64,000 nt of DNA from Psychrosphaera algicola (lineage in GTDB: Bacteria; Pseudomonadota; Gammaproteobacteria; Enterobacterales; Alteromonadaceae): NCBI RefSeq assembly GCF_028401425.1, contig NZ_JAQOMS010000002.1, forward strand, positions 2,294,001-2,358,000, given 5' to 3'. The notes beneath the pieces were generated by a model. That model worked only from the letters and a program-made list of their open reading frames with translations, did no database searches and was not told the origin of the DNA. The number at the start of each line of letters is the position of its first letter. Within the stretch, counting starts at the first letter, position 1. Positions 21,846-35,100 of the stretch are shown here, one piece after another. The position numbers and the translations under genes are program-made.

Positions 21846-21854
21846 GAGACGTAC

Positions 21855-23131
21855 ATGTTAATTCGTTCAGTACTATTATTATCAGGCTTAATGTTTATAT
21901 CAAACGGCCAAGCCCAAACCGCAGCGGGAAAGACTCTCGTAACTCGTGGTGCGGTAAGCGCTATTTCGTCTTCCGGTGCAGATACCAGAAAATTAAAACG
22001 CCGTTCGCCGATTTATAGCAGCGATGTCGTTTCAACAGGTGCTAATGCAAAAGCTCAGTTACGTATGACCGACGGCGGCATGATTGCATTAAAAGAAAAT
22101 AGTGAACTCCTTATCTCCGACTACAAGTTTAGCGACGACAATGGTCGTGGTTCGGTTGTTATGGAACTTGTGAAAGGTGGCCTACGTTCAGTTACCGGTT
22201 CAATTAAAGCTGAAAGCGGTGATTACAAATTAAAAACCCCTGTGGGCAGTATCGGTATTCGCGGAACTCACTATGAAGTAGAAATCGTTGGCGGCACAAT
22301 TTGGGTTGCTGTATGGGACGGTGCGGTGGATTTAGACATTACCTCTGGTGATCAGTCGGGTAGCACTTTATCCCTCGGACAGAATGAAGGCTACTCCTAC
22401 GCCAGTATTGATCCTCAGGGCAAAGTAACCACATTTATCGAACCCCTCAAACATTTGAAACCGGCATGACCACGGAAGCCGACGATATCGATCAGAATGA
22501 AGAAGAGGAAGAAGAAGAAACCCAAGAAGAGAGTACAAGTAGCACGGTAGCAACCACTACTGTCGTTGCGTCAATTACGGTTGAGGCTGATTCCGACTCC
22601 GAAGAAAACACAGAAGCTGAAGATGAAGCAGAAATCGATTCTGAAGTTGAACAATCACAAGAAGTGGCAACTACAGTTGAAGAGAATGCAGATAATCTGA
22701 TTGAAGACGAATCATTTTTAGCAACAGACGATTTTAACTCCTTAGATACCACTCCTATTGAAGAGCTTTTAGCAGAACGAACAGGGGATTTCACCTATAA
22801 CCAACTTGCTAATTCTTCGTTAGAATCATCGGTAGGTCCTGTAAGTAACTTCCAAGTTGCAATGACCATCGACTTTGACAAAGGCACAGTCCCTGAAGGC
22901 AATATGTCTTTTGACGACGCTGGTGGCGAATGGTTTGCGACTTTTGATGGTGTCATAAATATTGATGAAATTGACCTAGATATAACCTATGCCTCCCATG
23001 GTGACAACTTAGCCGATGGCGATATAGAAGTAGACTTTCTTGACGGATTAGACTCAATAATTGGTGATTTTACGCTGGAAGAAATTGCCAATCCTGACAT
23101 TAATGTCAAGGGTACTTTCACCATAAAGTAG
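21855..23131 (+). CDS. FecR-domain periplasmic/surface protein with acidic linker, frameshifted
   Basis: A signal peptide (MLIRSVLLLSGLMFISNGQA) precedes a FecR domain: RRSPIYSSDVVSTG, AQLRMTDGGMIALKENSEL, then LKTPVGSIGIRGTHYEV. After it comes a very acidic Glu/Thr/Ser linker (EEEEEEETQEESTSS) and a C-terminal beta-rich domain (GEWFATFDGVINIDEIDLD). The two parts lie in different frames that meet at 22455; one extra A gives EPLKTFETGMTTEADD and a single protein of about 426 residues. Stand-alone FecR domains occur in proteins linked to surface or signalling loci and are not necessarily iron regulators. It is 9 bp after the barrel gene and 27 bp before the giant lipoprotein gene. Confidence 0.72.
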
Positions 23132-23158
23132 CAAAATAAATTTAACACGGGCAGTAAA

Positions 23159-26100
23159 ATGATAGTTTTTCTAAAACGACTAATACACACCTCGACAATG
23201 GTAGGCCTCTGCCTGATTGTAATGTCCTGCGGTGGTGGTGAAAATACAAGTGACAATACGGATGAGAGTTCTCATTCAACTGCCGATAGTGCCTCAGATT
23301 TAACGCCTGCCGAAATGGCAATTAATGCCACAACTTTAAACCGCATCACTTTTTCGCCTGTAGCAAAAATTGGTGGACAAAACGTCAATTCTGCTTTGAC
23401 CTACAATGCCGCTTTGCTAAATGCTACGGGTAACTTTAAGTACCCTCTCGCTGGCGACTTATTTACTGGCAATGTTACAGTTTCGGTAACGGCAGAAGAT
23501 ACCGATGGTATTAAACGTGTCCTACTTGGTTTCTCAGGTACAAGCGATGTTTTAGTGGTTTGTGAAGAAAATTGCGGAACTGCAGTTTCAACTATGGTTA
23601 ATGGTATTAGCCCTCATTTATTTGGATGGCAGTCAGGAGAAAATAGTCTGCAACTTTGGGTTGAAGACGTCGCAGATAACTTACAACAAGTTGCAACAGT
23701 CAACATTAATTGGCAAAGCAAAGTCATTACTGGCGTTGCAGCAAGCATCGACGAAACTACAGACACGCTCAATGTCAATTGGGATGTCAATGCCAATGTC
23801 CTTCGATACAACGTGTATGTCACCACTGAATTTGGTTTAACAGGCCCAAATTACGTTGAACTAGAGGGCGGTGACGCCAAATTATCATTAACTACTAATT
23901 CTGCAAGCTTAACTGAAAAACCCATTGGAAATTCCTATTATATCTTAGTAACCGGAATCGACGGTACGGGTGAAAGTGCATACAGCAATACCTTGTTATT
24001 AGAAGGTGATGTCATCACCACAGCCCCAATTGCTGTGAATGACGCTTTTACCGTTGTTGAAGACGCCACATTAAATGGCAACTTTATGACGAATGATACC
24101 GTATTTGATGATGGCGTAATTTTGGCCAACACGATAGCGGTTAACAATCCTAGTAATGGCCAAGTCACCATCAACAGTGACGGTAGTTTTAGCTATGTAC
24201 CAAATAACAACTTTACCGGTACAGATTTATTTACTTACGCCATTTTTAATGAAAACAACCAAACAAGTGAAGCATCGGTCACTATTACGGTTACTCCGGT
24301 AAATGATGCGCCAACGGCACTTGACGATAATATCATCATGACAAGTTTGCCTTTTACATCCTCTGAAAGTGGTGTGTTAGCCAATGATAATGACGTTGAC
24401 GGTGACACTCTTACCGTTGCAATTGATTCAACAAACTTACCAGCCTTTGGTACCGTGCAGTTATTTTCAAACGGTACATTTGAATATACTCCTGCTGAAA
24501 ACTTCGTTAATTATGACCGCTTTGGCTACACTATTACCGACCCTTCTGGCGCAACTAGCTAAGGCAATTGTCGAAGTCACCACCCCAGATTTTAACGGTT
24601 ACCCGCCGATTACGGTAAACGATCAGTTTCAGTTAAACGAAGACTCATTACTTGTTGTTAGTTCAGAAAATTCAATTACAAACAATGACTTTGATGAAGA
24701 CACCGCGATGAGTGAAATTATTCTCACACTGATGCAAACTACTCAAAACGGTACTTTGCTACTCGCTTCCGACGGCACATTTAGTTACCAACCAAATCCC
24801 AACTTTTTTGGTTTAGATACTTTTCAGTATCAACTTGCTGATGAAAAAGATAATGCAACTTCTGCTACCGTAGAATTAACCGTTGTGGCGCAAAATGACA
24901 TTCCAACAGCTTTAAACGACAGCTATAAACTAACCAATGATGCGACATCGCAGGTGCATAGAAGCTTTGGTGTATTGGCAAATGACACCGACATTGACGG
25001 CGATAATATCAATGTTGACTTATCGAGTGTTACCCAGCCAAGTTTTGGCGAAGTGGTAATGGCGGAAAATGGGAGTTTTAGCTACACCGCCAATTCAGAT
25101 TTTGTTGGGACAGACAGTTTTAGCTACCGCGTAAGTGACGGTAGTTTACTTAGTTCAATAACAACCGTTTCGATTAATGTCGTAGATGTAATCGCAACAA
25201 CCGAAGATATAACGCCAATTGAAATCGCATTGGCGGACATTTCAGATCAACTACCAAACAACGCTACGTTGAATACCGTAAGTGCAAGTAACGGTACAGC
25301 AACCTTCAGTAACGGGGTTGTGCAATACATTCCAGAAATTGGTTTTGACGGCATCGACAACTTACTGTTAGTTTTTGATTTTGAAGATGGTGAATTTGAA
25401 GTTAATTTGCCGGTTCGTGTAAATCTTAGCAACCAAGCGCCACTCTTTATTTCCTCTGAACAAGTTACTTTGTCTGAAAACGCGACTATTAACAGCCTTG
25501 TCATCGCGGTATTAATCGAGGATGAAGACGTTGAAAATAGCACATTCACCCTAAGCGACGATTCAAATACGTTTGCTATTGATCAAAATTCAGGTCAAAT
25601 CACCTTAGTTGCACCAGTCAATTTTGAACAAATCTCAAGTTATCAAATTTCAGTTATTGCAGAAGATCCGCTGGGCGTAACTGCGAGTCAAAATATTACA
25701 GTTTCAATCATTGATGTGCCTGAAGCACCAATGATTACCAGTAACTCAGCGTTAACGATAGATGAACATTTAGCTGCTGGAACATTAATCTATTCCCCAA
25801 TCGTTTTTGACGGTGACAACGAAACCGAATTTACCTTTGCGTTAGCTAATGGTGGCGATGCATTTAGTATTGACCCAAATACCGGTGCTATTACCATCGA
25901 CAACCAAGCGTCTGTTGATTTTGAAACGTCACCGACCTTTAATACCGTCATCACTGTGACTGACAGCACTTCGCTCAGTAACGACTTTGCATTTACAATT
26001 TCATTGCTTGATGTGAACGAAGCTCCATCAATATCAAGCCACACGCTGCTCATCGAAAGCCTTGTCGAATCATTTTCCGAACCGCAAACAACGGCCTTTA

Positions 26101-29100
26101 TTACGATTGAAGCAACAGAGTACGATCTATCAGATACCTTAACTTGGACGTTAACAGGCTCTTCTAACTTTGCAATCGACGCCCAAACTGGTGAAATAAG
26201 TATTATTGCCAATGCTGCGTTCGATTTTGAAACAACCCCACTTTATTCCTTAAGTGTTACTGCTACTGACCAAGCCGGATTAAGCGACAGCTATGATATC
26301 CAAGTCAGTGTTACAAACGAAAATGAACCGCCAATGATCACAAGCGATTCTGCCGTTAGCATTAATGAAAATATCAGTTCAGGCACACTAATTTATACGC
26401 CGGTCGTCACTGACGGTGACAACGAAACCGAATTTACCTTTGCGTTAGCTAATGGTGGTGATGCATTTAGTATTGACCCAAATACCGGTGCTATTACCAT
26501 CGACAATCAAGCCTCTGTTGATTTTGAAACGTCACCGTCATTTGATACCGTTATTACGGTTTCCGACGCGTCAAACCTCAGCACGGATTTTGATTTGGCC
26601 ATTACATTAGTAAACGTCAATGAAGCACCTGAAATCACAAGTCATACGATGTTAATCGATCCATTACTTGAGTCATTCTCGCCTGAATCTGCAACGTCCT
26701 TCATAACGTTTGATGCTCTAGACGTTGACGCGCCAGATACCTTGACTTGGACGTTAACCGGCTCTTCTAACTTTGCAATCGACGCCCAAACTGGTGAAAT
26801 AAGTATTATTGCCAATGCCGTGTTCGATTTTGAAACAACCCCACTTTATACCTTAAGTGTTACTGCTACTGACCAAGCCGGATTAAGCGACAGCTATGAT
26901 ATCCAAGTCAGTGTTGCAAACGAAAATGAACCGCCAATGATCACAAGCGATTCTGCCGTTAGCATTAATGAAAATATCAGTTCAGGCACACTTATTTATA
27001 CGCCGTTTGTCACTGACGGTGACAACGAAACCGAATTTACCTTTGCGTTAGCTAATGGTGGCGATGCATTTAGTATTGACCCAAATACCGGTGCCATTAC
27101 CATCGACAACCAAGCGTCTGTTGATTTTGAAACAACACCGACCTTTAATACCGTCATCACTGTAACTGACAGCTCTTCGCTCAGTAACGACTTTGCATTT
27201 ACAATTTCATTGCTTGATGTGAACGAAGCTCCATCAATATCAAGCCACACGCTGCTAATCGAAAGCCTTGTCGAATCATTTTCCGAACCGCAAGCAACGG
27301 CCTTTATTACGATTGAAGCAACAGAGCACGATCTATCGGATACCTTAACTTGGACGTTAACAGGCTCTTCTAACTTTGCAATTGACGCCCAAACTGGTGA
27401 AATAAGTATTATTGCCAATGCCACGTTCGATTTTGAAACAACCCCACTTTATACCTTAAGTGTTACTGCTACTGACCAAGCCGGATTAAGCGACAGCTAT
27501 GATATCCAAGTCAGTGTTACAAACGAAAATGAACCGCCAATGATCAAAAGCGCTTCTACCGTTAGCATTAATGAAAATATCAGTTCAGGCACACTTATTT
27601 ATACGCCAATCGTCACTGACGGTGACAACGAAACCGAATTTACCTTTGCGTTAGCTAATGGTGGCGATGCATTTAGTATTAACCCGACAACCGGTGAAAT
27701 CACAGTAAACAACCAAGCGTCTGTTGATTTTGAAACGTCACCGTCATTTGATACCGTTATTACGGTTTCCGACGCGTCAAACCTCAGCACTGATTTTGAT
27801 TTGGCCATCACGTTAGTAAACGTCAATGAAGCACCTGAAATCACCAGTCATACAATGTTAATCGATCCATTACTCGAGTCATTCTCGCCTGAATCTGCAA
27901 CGTCCTTCATAACGTTTGATGCTCTAGACGTTGACGCGCCAGATACCTTAACTTGGACGTTAACCGGTTCGAGTCAGTTCTCTATCGACGCGCTAACTGG
28001 TGAAATAAGTATTATTGCCAATGCCGCGTTCGATTTTGAAACAACCCCACTTTATACCTTAAGTGTTACCGCTACTGACCAAGCCGGATTAAGCGACAGC
28101 TATGATATCCAAGTCAGTGTTACAAACGAAAATGAACCGCCAATGATCACAAGCGATTCTGCCGTTAGCATTAATGAAAATATCAGTTCAGGCACACTTA
28201 TTTATACGCCGGTCGTCACTGACGGTGACAACGAAACCGAATTTACTTTTGCGTTAGCTAATGGTGGCGATGCATTTAGTATCGACCCAAATACTGGTGC
28301 TATTACCATCGACAATCAAGCCTCTGTTGATTTTGAAACGTCACCGTCATTTGATACCGTTATTACGGTTTCCGACGCGTCAAACCTCAGCACTGATTTT
28401 GATTTAGCCATTACGTTGGTAAACGTCAATGAAGCACCTGAAATCACAAGTCATACGATGTTAATCGATCCATTACTTGAGTCATTCTCGCCTGAATCTG
28501 CAACGTCCTTCATAACGTTTGATGCTCTAGACGTTGACGCGCCAGATACCTTAACTTGGACGTTAACAGGCTCTTCTAGCTTTGCAATCGACGCCCAAAC
28601 CGGTGAAATAAGTATTATTGCCAATGCCACGTTCGATTTTGAAACAACCCCGCTTTATTCGCTAAATGTAACGGTAACGGACCTTGCAGGCTTAACCGAC
28701 AGCTACGATCTTGATGTATCAATTACCAATGAGAACGAAGCTCCCATTGCTGTAGACGATGTAGCGAGCGTTGTAAATTATGACTCAGTTGAAATATACG
28801 CGTTAGAAAACGACTCGGATCCAGAAGAAGATGCACTTTCGATTGTAAACGCAAGTGCTGAGAATGGCTCTGTATCTATCGTTGAAGGGGCTTATCTAGT
28901 TTATATACCAAATGCCGATATAACGTCGGACATTGTCAGCTACACAGTGAGTGACGAGCAAGGTTTAGAGACTGTTGCACAAATCCAAGTGACTGTGACC
29001 CCGCTTTCTTTAGCGGGACAACATGACATCAATGGCGACCAAGTAGATGATATTGATGTCACATATGATAGCGATAATGATGCATGGAGCTTTGCCGTCG

Positions 29101-32100
29101 CAAATCATGTTGAGTCTGCTTTTGAGATTATTGACAACAAGCAGTACCCATTCGAATTAGAAAGTGACAACACGTCAATTTACACAACACTGTCTGATCA
29201 ATCGGAGCATAATTTTGGCATCGTCATAGATGAGATGCTTTATTACGTGACAATCCCGTTATTGGATACCATGGCCTCTTTGCAAATTGACTTTAACGCT
29301 ACAGACTTAACGACGTTATTAACTGACGTAGACCTCTTAGGCGAATTCATCCTAAGTAAACCGACTTATTCGGGTAAAAATGCATTCCAACGAATCGCCG
29401 TTAATCCACTTGAAGTCAGTGGTGCATCAATAATATTTGACGACACTTTTGGGGTTAAAACAGGTAGCTATACTTATGATAACGGTCAAGAAGAGTTTAC
29501 TTGGGCGTTAAATGGAAATGATTTGTCAATCACTTTGACGAGCCCAAAAGTTGACGAAGAAACGGTAAGTATTGACGAACTTTTAGAATTAAATGCGATT
29601 GACCAAACAACCTATGACACTTATGTTGCCAACAATGGTTCGAGTGACGCTGAGGTTACGGTTTCGATAGAAACCACCAGCTTAACTTTGTCTCTGGTCA
29701 AAAACCGTGCACTTTACTTAGACGTCATCGAGAGCTTTGAGGCGATATACAATTTGCCGTCAGAACTTGGTAGCGGCAGTGTTCAAGTAAATGAAGAAGA
29801 CAAATCATATCGCCTATATCGTCGTCCAACTATCGGTACTTATACATTTTCTAATTTATCCGGAAATGTTGTTTTACCTTTGTTTGACTTGTCGAAATCA
29901 GATTACGAACAAACAGCAATTAATGCATTTTTTGATGTAAATGGTTCCGGCTCATTAGTTGACTATAGGTCTCAATTTCAATTGGAGCATTAATGAATCG
30001 TCAGAATTGGAAGTCAATATTGAAAACGGCGATTCTTATACCTTCACTAAGGTAACCTTTGATGATAGCGCTTATGAAGTACTTATTAGTGGCACAACCT
30101 CAGATCAAACCCTTTCTGCAATTGGTTATATTGTAAAAGAGCAAGACTTATCGTCTTTAGATTTAACTAACTTGCTAACAAATAACGTATTGCTAGATGG
30201 CCGCAGTAACAGTCAGTTAGATAGTTTTGATGGCGACGGTCAATTACAAACTAAATACCTAAATGCGCATATCATCAGCAGTATAAGCGCACAAAATGCA
30301 CCCGTTGGCATGGTTGAATCCACCGGAATTATGAGCTATTCCGATAGCAGTAGTGTCACTAACTGGGCTGCACAAATTGAGAATGACGCTCTGTATTTAG
30401 TGCAATATTTTGATACTGAACAAGGCCTGCAATATTGCGATCCGAAGAGCGACAGCGGTTGTTACGAAGTTCTTATTAACGAATTAAATGTTAAAGCCTA
30501 CGACCCTGAAACTAATCGTTTGTGGGTCGTTGAATCTATGCAAGTTCTAGACTTTGACTCGATATTGCTAGAAGAACCAGCCCCAACTTATGATGTACTT
30601 GTTGAGTTTTTAACGTATTACACAATTTCACCAGCCGCCAATCCGGTAGACGATGCTCTTACGGTAAATGAAGAAGAATTTGCTGCAAATATAGATGTGT
30701 TAACTAATGATTTAGATAGTCAAAATGCGGCAACTGAAATGCAACTTGTCGGCGCGACTGCGTTTGCAGGCATGACATCTTTAGATATGTCTGGTCAACT
30801 TGATTATTCTACATCGCCAAACTTTAACGGCGAAGATACGATTCAATACGTCGTCATAGACAGTTTAAACAACCTAGGTACAGCGAAAGTCGTGTTAACC
30901 GTAACCCCTGTTAACGATGAACCAAATGCCTATTCCGATATATTTACTTTAAATGAAGGTGACTCGATTGCCCTAAACCCATTAGCAAACGACGTTGATA
31001 TTGACGGTGATACATTGACCATAGTGAGTTTTGAGGCAACAACAAACGGTACCTTGACTCAAAATGGCGATGGCACATTGCAATACACTCACAATGGATC
31101 AGAAACCATCACAGATTCAACTACTTATATTGCGACAGATGGCACTGTGAATGTTAGTTCAACAATAGATTTTATTATTACCTTAACAAATGACACACCA
31201 GTTGCAGTAGATGATACAGCGAGCTTAAACGAAGCAAGCAGCACAACAATTAATGTTAAAGTTAACGACAGTGATGCGGAGAGTTCGCAAAATGATCTCA
31301 TTGTTTCAATAAATCAGCACCCGACGTCGGGCACTGTTACCGTCAATGGTGATGGCACGATTACCTACGTACATAGCGGTGATGAAACGATTGCCGATAG
31401 TTTTATTTACGATTTAAGTGATGGCGAATTAAGCAGTAGCGCCAATGTCGATATTACAATTACGCCGGTCAATGATGCCCCAGTCGCGGTTGATGACGAT
31501 GCAACAGTCGTAAATTACAGTAGCCTAAACTTCGACGTATTAATAAATGACACCGATGCTGACGGCGATGCATTGACCGTATATTCTGCCACAGCTGTAT
31601 CCGGTAATGTGGTTATCGAAACTGACAATACGTTAACCTATACGCCAATAGACAACGCAACAAGCGATACAATAAGTTATGTTGTTTCAGATGGGCAACT
31701 GCAAAGCGAAGCGGCAACCGTCACCATCACTGTCTCTCCAAAACCATTAGTTGGTACTCTAGACATTGATGCAAACAACTCCGATGATATTGTTATTACC
31801 GATGTTGGTGAATCTAACGAGTGGCAAATTGCCGTGACCAATGTTGACCTACTTTTTGAGATTAAAAACAGTAGGTATTATCCGGTTGAATCCGAAATTG
31901 ATGGTTCGTTTGATTTGTCATTGTCATACAGCAGCAGTGATACTCAATTTGGAGCCGTTATTGGAGATGAGTTGCACATTGTAGATATGTATGACTTATC
32001 AGATTCCGCGAAAATTTCTGCGGATCGTGTTGGTACTAACTTACCTAATAACTTTGACCAACTGCCATTGTCATTTGAATTAGTACAAGCATTCCCTATA

Positions 32101-35100
32101 AGTAAAGATGGTTACGTACAGCAGAGTATTGGTGTTCACCCTCGTTTTTCTTCCGGTGATATCTATTACTTTGAACGACTAAACAACACAGGTAAAGTGA
32201 TTGACCTAACGGGTGAGCAAGAATTTACTTGGACCGAAGCCGACGATGTAATCACTATTACTATGGTTAACCCAACTGAGTACCCTGAAGAAGTTACTGC
32301 AAGCAGTCTGTTGGATTACAATTTAATCACACAAACTGAATACGATAATTTTGTTGAGACGACAGAAGATGAGTATCAAACCTTTGCTATCACCGTGTCA
32401 ACGACGTCCAAAGTCATCCAAATCACCGACAATGTTGAACTCTATTTTGATGTAGATATCGAGACTCAAACGCGCTATGTATTAGCACCGATGACTGACT
32501 TTGCTGGGGCTACGTATTATCAGTATGGCGATCCATCAAGTTCTCGTTTATATGATAAAACAACCGTTGGCACTTATGGTACAGCGGACTTATCGGACGA
32601 AACCTGGTACTTACCACGATTTGAAGAACTCAATAATGTCTTTAACCGCACTCATTATGCCAGCGACTTCTATAGCGACGGAGCAACGGGCTATATCGGT
32701 AATTTGTCAGCCGGTTTCGATTGGCAAATTGATAGTGACGGCGTAATTACTGTCCAGATAGATTTCGATCCTAACTTTGAAAACTATACGCTTACACCAC
32801 TTAGCGAAAGTTCAGAGCATAGGGTTGTTCTTGTAGAAGCCACTAATACGATTGACGGTAACAGCTACGCGACATTAAGTTACTTTGCGAAAGACAATAC
32901 AGTTAGTACTTCTGACATTCTTAATTTTGTTAGCGACAAAAAGTTATTGAGCTCGTTTGTCACAGCAGCACCTGCTAGTTTTGACGAAAATGGCCAATTG
33001 CTTGCAGACGACTTATTCTCATTTAGGTTATTAAGTTCAGCAGCAATAGGAGCACCAGACGGAGAGAGCGAAGTCGTAAGAGATAGCGCGTATAAAAATG
33101 GTGACTCAATTAATCTTAACCAAACAGATTGGACATGGTCAGAATTCGAAGGTGAAATCAGCCTCAAAGGCTACTACGATGAATTCATAAGTAGTTATAT
33201 ATTTTGTGACCCTGAAGTTGATCAAACCTGTTTAATACTGCGCGAACGAACGTGGCAAGTTATCAATATAGATCTTGTCAACCGCACTTTATGGGTGGTC
33301 GAATCTGAACAATTTATTGACTTATTACCATCTGAAAATGAAGGAATAGCGACCTATTATCAGCTTATTTCTCCGCGTATAAACCACTATCAAATTAACG
33401 ATCCGCTTTATTTAACCGATGATACGGCGACTGCTATTGAAGAAGTGGCGCTAAATGATATCGATGTATTATCGAATGATCTAGACAGTAAAGGTAGCAC
33501 TGGAAATCTGCGAATTATTGGTGTCAGCGCGGTGTATGGTGATGTTACAACCGATGGCACAACTATCGATTACACCCCAGCTGTCGACAATAATTACCAA
33601 GATACCGTGAGCTATATCGTTGCCGATGAATACAATCAATACGATAATGCTACGCTAACCATTGATATTACTCCTGTGAATGACGGGCCAAGTATTAACT
33701 CGACTCCGGACACATCAGCCACAGAAGCGATAACCTGGGGTTATCAAATATCGGTAATTGATGTTGACGACTTTGACCAATCCACAGACTTTACATTTAC
33801 GATAGTCCAAGGCCCTGTTGGCATGGCAGTAAGCTCGTCAGGTTACGTAACGTGGACTCCTGGAGATAGTGTAACGACATCTGGTGAAGTAATCATTGAA
33901 GTTGCCGATGGCGGAGAAGACGGCGCGGCCCCTGTCACTCAGACCTTTACAATTACGGTTGACGTAAACTCACTTCTTAATAACATCAGCTATACCGATA
34001 GTACAGTGCAAACCTGTCTTAACGGTCTTTACGATGGTTCGACGGCTCGAATGTTGGATGTGAGTTATTTCAGCTGTGACACAGTTACTACATTAGATGA
34101 CTTAGCGTTATTTGATAACTTACAATCCTTGCAAATATCTAGTGCATCAGATTGGTCAGAACTCCCTAATTTAGATTTATCTGAATTTAGCGCATTTGAC
34201 TCAATCGATATTCCGGACTGGAGCCTTCTCACAAGCAATTCAAGCCTAACGACGCTAACGCTTTACAATGTTACGCTTGCAGATTGGTCATTTTTAACTG
34301 ATCTAAATTTAAATTATTTAAATTTAGATTTTAGTAATTTAAATAACTTATCTGAAATTACTCACATGACAAATTTGCAAACGCTTTTATTGACGTCAAA
34401 CAATATTTCAGATTGGTCAGGAATGACTAACTTTTCGTTAACGCATTTTTCCGCAGCGGAAACAAGTTTTTCAGATTTGTCATTGTTAGCATCTATGACC
34501 CAAATGGAACACCTCAAACTTTACCAAACGGGGGTTTCTGATTGGAGTAGCTTAAATAATTTCAACTTGCAGACACTAGAAGTACAAAACACTAGCTTTT
34601 CAGATTTAAGCTTACTATCTAGTATGTCTAATTTAAATTATCTTAATATTTCTGACACTCCTACAACAGATTTTGTTGGACTATCAAATTTTCAACTTGT
34701 TAGCTTTTTCACAGCAAATACATCGTTTGATGACAATGCAATGTCTTCACTTGCAAATAGTTCAAGTACGTTAATTGAACTTAATATCAACAACACTAGT
34801 GTGACCGACCTTTCACCATTACTAACATTCGTAAACCTACAGTCGTTGCACGCCGATATTGCAGGCACGAATCCAGCAGGAAATGCAGTTTTACTCACCC
34901 TATTCAATAACGGGGTCAGTATTCATGATGCTGAAGACAGTGACGAAAATTCAATTATGGACTTTTAGAAGATCCGGACGGCGATGGCCTAATCAATTCC
35001 ATTGACCCGGACGACGACAACGACGGTGTATTAGACGGCTCTGACGCTTATCCTTACGACGACACGTTGAGTGCGGCGGATGATTTTGCACCATTTGTTG

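Noticed and set aside
25247..27844. Minus-strand open frames inside the giant lipoprotein gene
   Set aside because: They are antisense shadows of repetitive coding sequence, recur with the 603-bp period and have no ribosome sites.
25731..28745. 603-bp direct repeats as a mobile or CRISPR-like array
   Set aside because: The repeats are in frame, encode cadherin-like pairs and have no spacers or leader; they are coding repeats.
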